In this document: in pieces, positions 36,613 through 45,595 of the stretch
Position numbering within the stretch: the stretch's first letter is position 1
Layout: every line of letters begins with the position of its first letter
NCBI RefSeq assembly: GCF_900107935.1
Contig: NZ_FNVG01000008.1
Location: 124,001-188,000 of the forward strand
Reading direction: 5' to 3'
Source: Vibrio hangzhouensis
GTDB lineage: Bacteria > Pseudomonadota > Gammaproteobacteria > Enterobacterales > Vibrionaceae
DNA length: 64,000 nucleotides
The notes under the pieces: generated by a model
Databases searched by the model: none
What the model saw: only the letters and a program-made list of their open reading frames with translations
Told to the model about the DNA's origin: nothing
Made by a program: the position numbers and the translations under genes

Positions 36613-37541
36613 TGGATATCATACTGCTTCAACAGTTCCTCATCGCAACGTTGAAAACGGGTACCCCTTTGCTGTTGATCGCGCTCGGTGAACTGATCAG
36701 CGAAAAATCCGGCGTACTGAATTTAGGGCAGGAAGGCATGATGCTCATGGGCGCCATGGCGGGTTTTGCGGGTGCTTACTACACAGGTAGTTTATTTTTT
36801 GGTGTCAGCCTGGCGATTTTTTCCGGCATGATGATGGCCTTGATTTTCGGCCTGTTGTCGCTGGTCTTAAATACCAATCAGGTAGCCACCGGGCTAGCGC
36901 TCACTATTTTCGGTACCGGGTTAAGCGCTTTTCTTGGCACCAGTCTGGTCGGTACCACCATCGATGGGTTTCAGGATATCCACATCCCGCTTCTGTCGGA
37001 CATCCCGTTTTTCGGCCCGCTGCTATTCAGTCAGGACGTGTTTATCTATCTGAGTTTGCTATTGGTGGGTGTAAGTTGGTGGGTAATCAATAAAACCACT
37101 ATCGGGTTGACCTTGCGGGCGGTGGGTGAAAACCCTCACTCTGCCACTGCGCTCGGATTCAACGTATTAAAAGTCCGTATGATGACCACTCTGTTCGGTG
37201 GTGCCATGGCGGGACTTGCGGGCTCCTACATGTCGCTGGTCTATACCCCTATGTGGATGGAGAACATGACCGCCGGCCGTGGCTGGATTGCTCTGGCGCT
37301 GGTTGTCTTTGCGTCGTGGCGCATCGGCTACTTAGTACTGGGGGCTTATCTGTTTGGCGCCGCTTCTATCCTGCACCTGCTGATGCAAGGCTTCGGTTTT
37401 GATATCTCCCCTAACCTGCTCGCCATGACCCCATATCTGGCGACCATCGTCGTGATGGTGATCATCAGCTCAGATGCATTGAAACAGAAACTGGCCACAC
37501 CGGCGAGCTTAGGCAAACCCTTTGATCCCAAGTTACATTAG
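36612..37541 (+). CDS. BMP-type ABC transporter permease 2 (YufQ-like)
   Basis: 309 residues, about eight membrane segments. The motif G-V-L-N-L-G-Q-E-G-M-M-L-M-G near residue 36 parallels N-I-G-A-E-G-Q in permease 1, and A-V-G-E-N-P-H-S-A-T-A-L-G-F near residue 173 is the cytosolic coupling loop. It forms the heteromeric channel with permease 1. Confidence 0.9.
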   Translation: MDIILLQQFLIATLKTGTPLLLIALGELISEKSGVLNLGQEGMMLMGAMAGFAGAYYTGSLFFGVSLAIFSGMMMALIFGLLSLVLNTNQVATGLALTIFGTGLSAFLGTSLVGTTIDGFQDIHIPLLSDIPFFGPLLFSQDVFIYLSLLLVGVSWWVINKTTIGLTLRAVGENPHSATALGFNVLKVRMMTTLFGGAMAGLAGSYMSLVYTPMWMENMTAGRGWIALALVVFASWRIGYLVLGAYLFGAASILHLLMQGFGFDISPNLLAMTPYLATIVVMVIISSDALKQKLATPASLGKPFDPKLH

Positions 37542-37560
37542 AGAACTTGCACCTTTAACG

Positions 37561-37592
37561 TTGCCCTTTGTACCTAAGAGTGCAAAGGGCAA
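37561..37592 (+). terminator. Stem-loop after the permease genes
   Basis: TTGCCCTTTG (37561-37570) pairs perfectly with CAAAGGGCAA (37583-37592), 19 bp after the permease stop. There is no T-run. It may partly end the three-gene transcript before the separately placed binding-protein gene. Confidence 0.5.
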
Positions 37593-37852
37593 TACCACCT
37601 AAACCTGCTCCCTTCAGCAGATCGCACAACTTTGGTGCGCGTCGTTACCCGAGATTCACCATAATCAGCCAACCAAGTCTGAGGCTAGCGACGCAGCACG
37701 CCTCACTCCACAACTCAACAGACCGCCGCCCCCTATCAAACAAGCGTTACACCGCCAGACAGCAACAATTAACACAATAGCAACAAGTTGGTCAGTATTT
37801 TGCAGTAGCTCCTGGCACGTTCCAAAAATCATAAAGAGAAATGGAGAATTTC
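37593..37852. promoter_or_regulatory. Gap before the BMP binding-protein gene
   Basis: About 260 bp with no credible gene between permease 2 and the binding-protein gene. It likely contains a separate promoter or leader that gives the binding protein higher expression. No clear operator was recognised. Confidence 0.3.
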
Positions 37853-38929
37853 ATGAAACTGAACAAATGGATGACCACGGCAGCATTAACCATGTCTGCC
37901 ATTTTTTCCACCTCAACACTGGCAGAGTCGCCGCTAAAAGTCGGCTTTGTTTACGTTGGCCCGGTCGGGGATCACGGCTGGAGCTACGAACACGATCAGG
38001 GACGACAGGAGATGGAACAGTATTTTGACGGTAAGGTCACCACGACCTATGTTGAAAATGTGCCTGAAGGCGCGGATGCGGAGCGCGTCATTACCCAGCT
38101 AGCGAAATCCGGCCACGACGTGATCTTTACCACTTCATTTGGTTTTATGAACCCCACCATCAAAGCGGCTAAACGCTTCCCGAAAGTCACCTTCGAACAC
38201 GCGACCGGCTACAAACAATCGAAGAACGTCTCGACCTATGGATTGCGTACCTATGAAGGCCGCTATGTTTCTGGTGTTGCCGCAGGTATGGCGACCAAAA
38301 CCAACACCATTGGCTATATCGCTTCGTTCCCGATTCCAGAAGTGATTCGAGACATCAACTCAGTCTATCTTGGTGCGAAGAGCGTCAATCCCGATATCGA
38401 GATAAAGATTGTCTGGGTAAACACCTGGTATGATCCGGGCAAAGAGTCTGACGCAGCCAATGCCCTGATCGATCAGGGTGCAGACATCATTGTGCAACAC
38501 ACGGATAGCCCGGCCCCGCTCATCGCGGCTGAAAAACGTGGCGTAATGGGTATTGGACAGGCCTCTGATATGAGCCATTTTGCTCCGAAAGCGCACATGT
38601 TTTCCGTTCGTGATGTCTGGGCTCCTCATTACATTGATACCGTTAAGCAGGTAATGGCGAAGACATGGAAGCCAGAGGACTTCTGGGGTGGCTTCCAGGA
38701 AGATATCTTACAGATCGTTTCTATCAACCCTGAGCTTCCAGCAGACATTCAAACAGCGATTAAGACCACTCACGCAAAAATCAAATCTGGCGAGTTCCAC
38801 CCGTTCACGGGCCCCATGGTCGATAACACAGGTAAAGAAGTGATTGCAGCAGGTCACACCCTCAACGACAAAGAGCTGGCTGCAGTCAACTGGTATGTCG
38901 AAGGCATCGACGCGACCATTCCTAAATAA
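37853..38929 (+). CDS. BMP-family ABC transporter substrate-binding protein
   Basis: About 358 residues from the ATG at 37853, with GGAG 7 bp upstream (an ATG at 37841 lacks spacing). A signal peptide ends near S-T-L-A. The mature start K-V-G-F-V-Y-V-G-P-V-G-D-H-G-W-S-Y-E-H-D is the BMP/PnrA signature, a family that binds purine nucleosides or related compounds. Other blocks are T-T-S-F-G-F-M-N and V-Q-H-T-D-S-P-A-P. A purine or nucleobase ligand is likely but not shown. Confidence 0.9.
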   Translation: MKLNKWMTTAALTMSAIFSTSTLAESPLKVGFVYVGPVGDHGWSYEHDQGRQEMEQYFDGKVTTTYVENVPEGADAERVITQLAKSGHDVIFTTSFGFMNPTIKAAKRFPKVTFEHATGYKQSKNVSTYGLRTYEGRYVSGVAAGMATKTNTIGYIASFPIPEVIRDINSVYLGAKSVNPDIEIKIVWVNTWYDPGKESDAANALIDQGADIIVQHTDSPAPLIAAEKRGVMGIGQASDMSHFAPKAHMFSVRDVWAPHYIDTVKQVMAKTWKPEDFWGGFQEDILQIVSINPELPADIQTAIKTTHAKIKSGEFHPFTGPMVDNTGKEVIAAGHTLNDKELAAVNWYVEGIDATIPK

Positions 38930-38960
38930 CAACACACCACTTCACAACACCACCAAAACA

Positions 38961-38984
38961 TTAGCCCAATCTCAGTTGGGCTAA
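38961..38984 (+). other. Hairpin after the BMP binding-protein gene
   Basis: TTAGCCCAA (38961-38969) pairs perfectly with TTGGGCTAA (38976-38984), 31 bp after the stop codon and 14 bp before the oxygenase start. Without a T-run, read-through to the oxygenase is likely at reduced level. Confidence 0.55.
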
Positions 38985-38997
38985 TTGGGACCACTCT

Positions 38998-39981
38998 ATG
39001 AATGCAAGCTTACCCATTATCGACATATCCACACTCTCCGGCTCTGACCCCAAACAGTGGCAAGAAGTCATCACGTCAATAGATAACGCCTGTCGTGATA
39101 AAGGCTTTTTCTATGTGGTGGGACATGGCATCCCCGCCGAGCAATTTACCAAAGCCCAAACCATCGCCGATGTTTTTTTTGCTTTAGACCAAAATGAAAA
39201 GCAGAGAATCAATATCAAACAGTCTGCCAACCATCGTGGCTGGGGACAGGTGAACGCCGAGCAGCTCGACCCGTCTGGCCCGCAGGATTTCAAAGAGACG
39301 TTTGATATGGCGCTCGATTTAAGTGAGCATCACCCCCAGGTGGCGCGATGCCCTCTGCTGTACGGCCCTAACCAGTACCCCAATCTTGAGGGGTTCATAC
39401 AAGTCATGCAGCAGCACTACGACCTCACTTTGCAGGTCGCGTTTAAGATACTCAAGGCCATGGCACTGGCCCTTAATCAACCGGAAGACTTTTTCACCCA
39501 ATATTTCAACTGTCCAATCAGTGTGCTTCGTCTGATCCACTACCCTCCTCAGGCGCAAAACAGCAATGGCGCAGGCGCACACACCGACTATGGCTGCATT
39601 ACCCTGCTATATCAGGACGATATTGGTGGATTACAGGTACAGGACGTAAACGGCACATGGCTGGATGCGCCACCCGTTGCCAATAGCTTTGTGGTCAATA
39701 TTGGCGATTTAATGCAGCGCTGGACCAACAATCGCTACAAATCCACGCCGCACAGAGTGGTCAGCCCGACCGACAACATCACCCGCTTCTCGATGCCGTT
39801 CTTTGTTGAACCGGATTTTGATACCCCTGTCACCACGTTGGACTCATGTTTATCACCCGGCGAAGAATCCCGCTATCCCACCATCACGGCAGGAGACTGG
39901 ATTTTGTCGCGGTTCTCGGAGACTTATGAGTATCGGAGTGAGGGGGAGGCTGATCAAAAGGAAAAAATTTCAATGGATTAA
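38998..39981 (+). CDS. Fe(II)/2-oxoglutarate-dependent oxygenase, isopenicillin-N-synthase-like
   Basis: 327 residues. An N-terminal DIOX_N region (L-P-I-I-D-I-S-T-L) is followed by the jelly-roll core. Iron ligands are the His and Asp of G-A-H-T-D-Y-G near residue 195 and the His of S-T-P-H-R-V-V near residue 250; the 2-oxoglutarate pair is R-F-S in T-R-F-S-M-P-F-F. All key residues are intact. It follows the BMP importer by 68 bp in the same direction and probably oxidises the imported compound. Substrate is unknown; related enzymes act on nucleobases, amino acids and plant or microbial metabolites. Confidence 0.88.
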   Translation: MNASLPIIDISTLSGSDPKQWQEVITSIDNACRDKGFFYVVGHGIPAEQFTKAQTIADVFFALDQNEKQRINIKQSANHRGWGQVNAEQLDPSGPQDFKETFDMALDLSEHHPQVARCPLLYGPNQYPNLEGFIQVMQQHYDLTLQVAFKILKAMALALNQPEDFFTQYFNCPISVLRLIHYPPQAQNSNGAGAHTDYGCITLLYQDDIGGLQVQDVNGTWLDAPPVANSFVVNIGDLMQRWTNNRYKSTPHRVVSPTDNITRFSMPFFVEPDFDTPVTTLDSCLSPGEESRYPTITAGDWILSRFSETYEYRSEGEADQKEKISMD

Positions 39982-39985
39982 TGAT

Positions 39986-40006
39986 AAACGCCCAAAACGG
40001 GCGTTT
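39986..40006. terminator. Terminator-like hairpin between convergent genes
   Basis: AAACGCCC (39986-39993) pairs with GGGCGTTT (39999-40006). It lies between the oxygenase gene and a leftward small gene and can serve both. Confidence 0.6.
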
Positions 40007-40018
40007 ACGAACAAAGCA

Positions 40019-40309
40019 CTACTTATAGTATTGCTTTTGGCGTCTGGAATTGTGCTTCCAGCTCTTAACGGTTTTGTAAACCGTACTAGCGTAGTCATCC
40101 CAAGGGTCTGCCAGCGCCTTACCTCGTGCGGCACGCAGTTTAATCGGATACCCTTTACACTCGATTTGGTGTAAGAAATAAAAGCTTTTCTCCTGCTTGG
40201 TACTAAAGTGCTTGTGAGTGCCACTGCGAATTGCCACATAATCACGCCAGATGACACCACGAATCTCCTTTGTGGTCATATAGCGATATTGCGATTTTAA
40301 TTTTTTCAT
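40019..40309 (-). CDS. Small basic uncharacterised protein
   Basis: 96 residues from the ATG at 40309, with GGAGGG 4 bp upstream, a strong start. Rich in Lys, Arg, Tyr and His (ends R-R-Q-K-Q-Y-Y-K); no membrane segment or signal. I do not recognise the family. The basic charge is compatible with nucleic-acid binding, but nothing proves it. It marks the left edge of the accessory region, where gene remnants and IS pieces begin. Confidence 0.6.
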   Translation of the reverse strand: MKKLKSQYRYMTTKEIRGVIWRDYVAIRSGTHKHFSTKQEKSFYFLHQIECKGYPIKLRAARGKALADPWDDYASTVYKTVKSWKHNSRRQKQYYK

Positions 40310-40440
40310 GGTCCCTCCAGGTTTAATTAACCTAGAAGGGGTCCTCTGCAAAGTAGTTCATTTCTCGCTCCTAAAATGTTGCTATCCCCCTAAGGATTAG
40401 CACTATCACGAATATAAAGCCATAACCTCACCAACTTGGC

Positions 40441-40655
40441 CTAGTTTCTGGTCATGCTCTCCCACTCATCCACAAACGCCTGGTAACTCCACCCTACCGA
40501 CTCGGTATATTTCATCAGATTCACGATATCTTGAGGTGTGTATCTCTCACGCTCTCCATAGGGAAATGTGACCGTTAGTTGACGCTCGGCATCCTTCAAT
40601 GATCCATATTTCCGGCCATCAATCAGTCGATATAACCTTTTATTGAGGCAGCAAA
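40441..40655 (-). pseudogene. Gene remnant without a start codon
   Basis: The minus strand is open from about 40655 to a TAG at 40441-40443, encoding L-I-D-G-R-K-Y-G-S-L-K-D-A-E-R-Q-L-T and later T-P-Q-D-I-V-N-L-M-K-Y. The peptide looks protein-like, but upstream there are stops and no usable ATG, so it is probably the C-terminal remains of a truncated gene. Family not recognised. Confidence 0.4.
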
Positions 40656-40696
40656 ATACCTACAATTACATCAAACGTGACACAGAACTCATACCA

Positions 40697-40924
40697 TCAA
40701 GTGGGCATACCGGAATTAATAAATAATCTTTCGTGAATCACATCGTATTTCGCGTGAAAAGTATAGCCCATTCCTAAGACGACCAAGACTGCTACATTCT
40801 TTATTTTGTCGGCTAGGTAAGTCACCAACAAAACCCCGATGCTCACATAGATTTTGTAATACAGCGCGTTAAAATCACTTACTGCAATTGCAAATACAAC
40901 AGAGTAAAAAGGAAAAGTGGCCAA
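40697..40924 (-). pseudogene. Truncated small membrane protein
   Basis: 75 codons from a TTG, with two hydrophobic segments (A-V-S-D-F-N-A-L-Y then I-G-V-L-L-V-T-Y-L and V-A-V-L-V-V-L-G-M-G) and H-A-K-Y-D-V-I-H-E-R-L-F-I-N-S-G-M-P at the end. The H-A-x-Y-D-x-x-H and N-x-G-x-P pattern recalls small DUF6010-like membrane proteins in which more sequence follows, so a premature stop is likely. Recognition is from memory and weak. Confidence 0.35.
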
Positions 40925-40964
40925 CTACACTGTATATAGTTTAATACTCTTGATTGAAAACCTA

Positions 40965-41714
40965 TTAATGCGTGCCGTGGTGTTCAGATTCGTGCGCGCC
41001 TTCTTGTGAATGATTAATAACACCTTCTGGAGATAATGCGTGTAGAGAAGCCTCCATACTCGTATGCCCCGCACCATGTGCGTTGTCATGCGCTTTGTTT
41101 TGAACGCCTTCACTAGATAACCAAAGATAAATCGAAACAGCAAAAAACAAACTCGTCGTTGAGGCAATAAATATTCCCCCTGCTTTACCCAGATTATTTG
41201 AACTCATACGCTTTAGCGTCTCATCTTTATCTATGAAATGATGTTTTAGTGCGCCAGCAGCGTGCAACATGATCAGGGCGATCAAAGCGAAGGCTGCAAA
41301 AAAGTGAATATTCTGGTAAATGCCTATTGTTTCGTCATTTTTGGCGACCAAGTAGGGAAGCTCGAATAATCCAAAAAACGAAACCGGAAAGCCCGCTGCA
41401 TTTGACATAAGCCAGCCAGACACCGGCATGATCAGAAGCAGTGCATAAAGGCTCTTATGAGTAATGAATGATAAACTACGCTCTAGCCTAGTGTGACTTA
41501 CAGAGCTTGTAGGCTCGACGATTTTTATTCTCAGGTATATTCGAAATATGACCATAGCCAAAATCAACACCCCAAGCGATTTATGTAAATCGTAGAGCGT
41601 GATAAGAAGTTGTTCGTCACCCACTCCTTTCATATAGAAGCCAAGGGGTATGAGTGCAAAAACAGCGAGAGCACAAAAAAAATGGATAAATCTAAAGAAC
41701 GCTGAGTAAGTCAT
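40965..41714 (-). CDS. Cytochrome b561-type protein with histidine-rich C-terminus
   Basis: 249 residues from the ATG at 41714, with GAGG 9 bp upstream. Four membrane segments carry the b561 haem His residues (F-I-H-F-F near residue 8, L-H-K-S near 42, H-F-F-A-A and L-H-A-A-G near 160). The last 45 residues are hydrophilic with about ten His (H-D-N-A-H-G-A-G-H, E-S-E-H-H-G-T-H), unlike usual b561 proteins. The tail may bind a metal; the neighbouring copper genes make copper an attractive guess. Electron transfer from quinol or to haem targets is the family role. Confidence 0.82.
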   Translation of the reverse strand: MTYSAFFRFIHFFCALAVFALIPLGFYMKGVGDEQLLITLYDLHKSLGVLILAMVIFRIYLRIKIVEPTSSVSHTRLERSLSFITHKSLYALLLIMPVSGWLMSNAAGFPVSFFGLFELPYLVAKNDETIGIYQNIHFFAAFALIALIMLHAAGALKHHFIDKDETLKRMSSNNLGKAGGIFIASTTSLFFAVSIYLWLSSEGVQNKAHDNAHGAGHTSMEASLHALSPEGVINHSQEGAHESEHHGTH

Positions 41715-42037
41715 TCTGAGTAACCTCATATCGTCAGTGAATAACAAATTAAATCTGGCTTTAACTCGCGATAATCCGCGAGCCCCCAAAAACGATAGAG
41801 GTTCCAACAATGGTAAGGTCAACTAGTTTTCGACAACTTTCTGTTAATTTTTTTAGCAATTGCAAGACAACAGGAAAGCCTGTTTTTCTCAAAGCCCCCT
41901 ATACATTAACAATATTGGAAGATTTATCTTCACCAAAGCCTGTAGCTTTCACCACTGGTGTTATGACTTGGGGTGATTAGCTATCCCCAAGCTTTAAAAT
42001 CAGCAAGGATGCTTAACCACATAATGCTCGACATTGA
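41715..42037. other. Intergenic region with hairpin
   Basis: No gene seen. CTTGGGG (41967-41973) pairs with CCCCAAG (41985-41991). The rest is AT-rich DNA between the b561 gene and a dead transposase; the b561 promoter should lie here. Confidence 0.35.
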
Positions 42038-42473
42038 TCCTTAAGTGCACGAGAAACGCAGTTTTGGTGCCCAGCGCTCACAAACAGAACCAATCCGACT
42101 TCTACAAGCACACCTAAGCACAGCGACTATCCATAGAGTTTTATAAGAAACTTGTGTTAAACCGATTGTAACTTACCAACGCAAAAAAGGTTTCCAAACA
42201 TACGAGCGCCCGGTCCCTGGTGTTCGAGTCCAGTTGGATACCAGTAAAATAGCACATGGAATTTACCAGTACGCAGCTATCGATGACTGCTCCCGTTATC
42301 GGATTCCGAGGTGCTGTTCTCGGCGCACAGCAGCAAACACTGTCGATTTCATCGAATGTGTAGTGAAGGAAATGCCATCTCCTATCCAGCGCATTCAGGC
42401 GAACAGAGGGCACGAGTTATTTGCAGAGAGCGGTTCTTGCGGATACTCAAATAACATTGCCCAACCAAGATAG
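42038..42473 (+). mobile_element. Degenerate IS481-type transposase remnant
   Basis: Parts of an IS481-family transposase can be read in two frames: first I-R-L-L-Q-A-H-L-S-T-A-T-I-H-R-V-L ending in a stop near 42142, then E-R-P-V-P-G-V-R-V-Q-L-D-T-S-K-I-A and A-A-I-D-D-C-S-R-Y-R-I from about 42207. The first catalytic Asp (L-D-T) is kept, but the second reads Q-A-N-R-G where Asp is expected. The N-terminus and the last third are missing. It is a dead fragment; no intact terminal repeats were found. Confidence 0.75.
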
Positions 42474-42716
42474 CGATATAACTGAACAGGTTAGTGGCGA
42501 AAATGCTCCCACAACTCCTCGATGAGTGCGTTGGCTTCGTTGATATCAGAGGCAACAGGTGGTGGTTTCGCAAATACAGATTTTTCTTTTTCATATTTCC
42601 AGCATGAAGACTGGAAATGATCACATAAGAAGAAAAAGTAGATCGACTGCGTTGGCTCACATTTGGTTTGTCAATGGCGGACTGGTTAACGGATACCGAA
42701 TAATTAATCTTCCCAC

Positions 42717-42747
42717 TTGACCTTGCCATTATGTCAAGGTCTAGATT
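42717..42747 (+). promoter_or_regulatory. CueR-type copper promoter and operator of copA
   Basis: A -35 TTGACC (42717-42722) and a -10 TAGATT (42742-42747) are 19 bp apart, the long spacer of MerR-family promoters. The dyad GACCTTG (42719-42725) / CAAGGTC (42735-42741) lies between them, like known CueR sites. It precedes copA by 40 bp. Confidence 0.88.
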
Positions 42748-42787
42748 TATTTTAACTGACCGCAGTAGTCACATGGGAGTATTCACT

Positions 42788-45157
42788 ATGACAGAAACTA
42801 TTCAGTTAGAAATAACCGGTATGACTTGTGCCTCTTGCGCGAGTCGAATAGAGAAAACCTTACTTTCAGTAACGGGCATAGCCAATACTAGTGTAAATCT
42901 TGCAACGGAAACTGCGACAGTAATTGGTGATGCTCAATTTTCTTCAATTGCCGACGCTATTAAAAATTCTGGTTATGGTCTCAAAACTCAAAAGCGGCAG
43001 TTTTCAGTCAAAGGCATGACCTGTTCGACCTGTGCCAAACGCATAGAAGAGGCGCTTTTGAAAAACAACAGAGTACTGTCTGCAGAGGTAAACCTGGCAA
43101 CTGAAAAAGTTAACGTGCAATTTACAGCTGGCACGAGTGTTGACTCTTTGCAAAAAATTGTAGCTGCTGCAGGTTATGAACTGACTAACCACAGTGGTGT
43201 CGAACAGGCAGATGATACTACAGAGAGACCCCTTGCTTTTCAAAGAGACAGTTGGTCACTAATAGGCTCAGCCATCCTCACACTGCCGCTGGTGCTACCT
43301 ATGATTGGGTTGATATTTAATGCAGATTGGATGTTGCCTCCGTTGTGGCAGTGGCTACTGGCAACCCCTGTACAGTTTTATTTTGGTGCCCGTTTTTACA
43401 AAGCCGGTTGGCATGCACTAAGAGCACGCTCTGGCAATATGGATTTACTCGTGTCAATGGGTACCAGTGCAGCTTATGGTTTGTCACTTTATTTATGGCT
43501 CAGCTATGAAGGGCATCATGACTCACCACATCTGTATTTTGAAAGCAGTGCGGCTATCATAACCTTGGTGTTACTTGGCAAATTATTAGAAAAGCGTGCA
43601 AAACAACGAACAACCGACGCTCTTAAAGAACTGGAAAGTCTCAAGCCCGCTTCGGCATTAGTGCGTCGAAACGATCAATGGCAAACCATTTCCACATCAG
43701 AGCTTAAAAAAGGTGACATGGTAAAAGTATTACCTGGTGAACGCATACCTTCTGACGGCATTGTCATTAAAGGCAGTAGTCATGTAGATGAAGCGTTAAT
43801 TACTGGCGAAAGTATTCCACTACACAAGAGCATTTCAGACAAAATTACTGGAGGTTCAATTAATTTAGACGGGGTTTTAGAATTTGAAGCTTCTGCAGTA
43901 GGGGCGGAATCCACTCTATCGAAAATCATTAGTTTGGTCGAAGAGGCACAAGGCGCTAAAGCTCCAGTGCAAGCGCTAGTAGACAAGATAAGCAGTATTT
44001 TTGTTCCCCTTGTTCTGATTGTTGCTTTTGCCACAGTTTTGTTTTGGGGGCTAGTTTTCAATGATTGGACCCAAGGTATATTGCATGCGGTAGCGGTGCT
44101 CGTAATTGCATGTCCATGCGCACTTGGTTTGGCAACCCCCGCTGCAATCATGGCAGGTACCGGGACCGCAGCCAAGCATGGCATTCTAGTCAAAGATGCC
44201 GTTGCACTTGAAAAGGCGACTAAAATTGATTACGTAGTATTCGATAAAACTGGCACTCTAACCAAAGGAAAGCCTGAGTTGATGCAATCTACACCTATTC
44301 GAGGTAATGATAACGAAGTCATAACTCTAGCTTATGCCTTATCGCACAATAGCGAACACCCGCTGGCTAAGGCAGTTGTAAACTATGCTCAGTCACACCA
44401 TATTGGGTTAGCCGAAGTAAATGAGTTTCAGGTTGTCGCAGGGAAAGGTGTAAAAGCTAAGGTGGAGGAACGCGATGTGATACTAGGCTCAAGTAACTGG
44501 ATGAGAGAGCTTGGGCTTTCACTTCCAACCGACAAGATATCGACAAAGGGTGCATCAGTATCGTGGCTCGCCGAAACCAAGAGTGGCAACATAGAACTTC
44601 TAGGTCTACTGTGTTTTGCTGACAACGCTAAACCAGAAGCAAGAACTGCCGTTCAACGGCTACAAGACACTGGCATAAAAGTGGCAATGTTGACTGGCGA
44701 CTCAAATGAGAGTGCAAATTATATCGCTATGCAACTTGGACTGGATAATGTACAAGCAGAAGTATTACCTCAAGAGAAAGCACACGCTATCTCGAACTAT
44801 CAGGCACAAGGATATAAAGTAGCTATGGTTGGGGATGGGATTAACGATGCTCCGGCACTGGCTCAAGCTGATTTAGGTATAGCTATGGCTACAGGAACCG
44901 AAGTGGCAGTAAGTGCATCAGCAATAACCCTTATGCGTGGTAACCCTAAACTTGTATCTATAGCTCTGCTTCTAGCCAGCGCTACATATAAAAATATCCA
45001 GCAAAACCTTTTTTGGGCCTTTGCTTTTAACACGATTGGTATTCCTTTGGCGGCTATAGGTTATTTAAACCCAGTATTAGCTGGAGCTGCAATGGCATGT
45101 AGTAGTGTTTTTGTCATAACCAATGCCTTACGTTTACAACGAATGTCTTTTACATGA
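42788..45157 (+). CDS. copA: Copper-exporting P1B-type ATPase CopA
   Basis: 789 residues from the ATG at 42788, with GGGAG upstream; an open extension to 42731 begins inside the operator and is rejected. Two N-terminal metal-binding domains show G-M-T-C-A-S-C (residues 11-17) and G-M-T-C-S-T-C (near 80). Then come eight membrane segments with the A-C-P-C-A-L-G copper-translocating motif, D-K-T-G-T phosphorylation site, S-E-H-P-L-A-K-A and G-D-G-I-N-D-A-P. All are intact. It pumps Cu+ out of the cytosol. It is co-transcribed with cueR 10 bp downstream, a less usual order with regulator second. Confidence 0.96.
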   Translation: MTETIQLEITGMTCASCASRIEKTLLSVTGIANTSVNLATETATVIGDAQFSSIADAIKNSGYGLKTQKRQFSVKGMTCSTCAKRIEEALLKNNRVLSAEVNLATEKVNVQFTAGTSVDSLQKIVAAAGYELTNHSGVEQADDTTERPLAFQRDSWSLIGSAILTLPLVLPMIGLIFNADWMLPPLWQWLLATPVQFYFGARFYKAGWHALRARSGNMDLLVSMGTSAAYGLSLYLWLSYEGHHDSPHLYFESSAAIITLVLLGKLLEKRAKQRTTDALKELESLKPASALVRRNDQWQTISTSELKKGDMVKVLPGERIPSDGIVIKGSSHVDEALITGESIPLHKSISDKITGGSINLDGVLEFEASAVGAESTLSKIISLVEEAQGAKAPVQALVDKISSIFVPLVLIVAFATVLFWGLVFNDWTQGILHAVAVLVIACPCALGLATPAAIMAGTGTAAKHGILVKDAVALEKATKIDYVVFDKTGTLTKGKPELMQSTPIRGNDNEVITLAYALSHNSEHPLAKAVVNYAQSHHIGLAEVNEFQVVAGKGVKAKVEERDVILGSSNWMRELGLSLPTDKISTKGASVSWLAETKSGNIELLGLLCFADNAKPEARTAVQRLQDTGIKVAMLTGDSNESANYIAMQLGLDNVQAEVLPQEKAHAISNYQAQGYKVAMVGDGINDAPALAQADLGIAMATGTEVAVSASAITLMRGNPKLVSIALLLASATYKNIQQNLFWAFAFNTIGIPLAAIGYLNPVLAGAAMACSSVFVITNALRLQRMSFT

Positions 45158-45167
45158 GGAGCATGCT

Positions 45168-45572
45168 ATGACGAAACTTATGACGATTGGGGACGCTGCC
45201 AAGACCAGTGGTTTAACTGCTAAAATGATCAGACATTACGAGAAGTCAGGATTAATTCAAAATTCACCCCGCAGTGAATCAGGTTACCGCTTGTATAACA
45301 ACGAGCAGATCGATCAACTAAGCTTCATACGACAAGCACGTAATTTAGGGTTTTCACTAGCGGACATACAGTCTCTGCTCGAGTTATGGCAAAATCCCGA
45401 GCGTGAAAGTCGAGCAGTCAAACAAATAGCGCAACAACATCTCGATGACATATCAACAAAAATTGCAGAGCTCCAGCATATGGAGAGGATTCTTATGGAA
45501 CTTGCAGACAGCTGTAGTGGTGATGGTAGCCCACATTGTAACATTCTTAAGCGACTAACCTGTTCTAGCTGA
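45168..45572 (+). CDS. cueR: Copper-sensing MerR-family regulator CueR
   Basis: 134 residues from the ATG at 45168 with GAGG upstream. N-terminal MerR winged helix: I-G-D-A-A-K-T-S-G-L-T-A-K-M-I-R-H-Y-E. The C-terminal loop C-S-G-D-G-S-P-H-C has two Cys with seven residues between, the Cu(I)-binding spacing of CueR. It would activate the copA promoter at 42717-42747 by reshaping its 19-bp spacer, and so also its own transcription. Confidence 0.93.
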   Translation: MTKLMTIGDAAKTSGLTAKMIRHYEKSGLIQNSPRSESGYRLYNNEQIDQLSFIRQARNLGFSLADIQSLLELWQNPERESRAVKQIAQQHLDDISTKIAELQHMERILMELADSCSGDGSPHCNILKRLTCSS

Positions 45573-45595
45573 GATCTGGTCTTGTAGTGGTTTAA

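Noticed and set aside
40310..40965. Integron cassette with attC sites
   Set aside because: Small basic gene and relics suggested it, but no paired attC core sites or long palindromes of the Vibrio type were found.
42731..42787. Earlier ATG for CopA
   Set aside because: It lies inside the CueR operator and upstream of the promoter -10, so it cannot be in the transcript.
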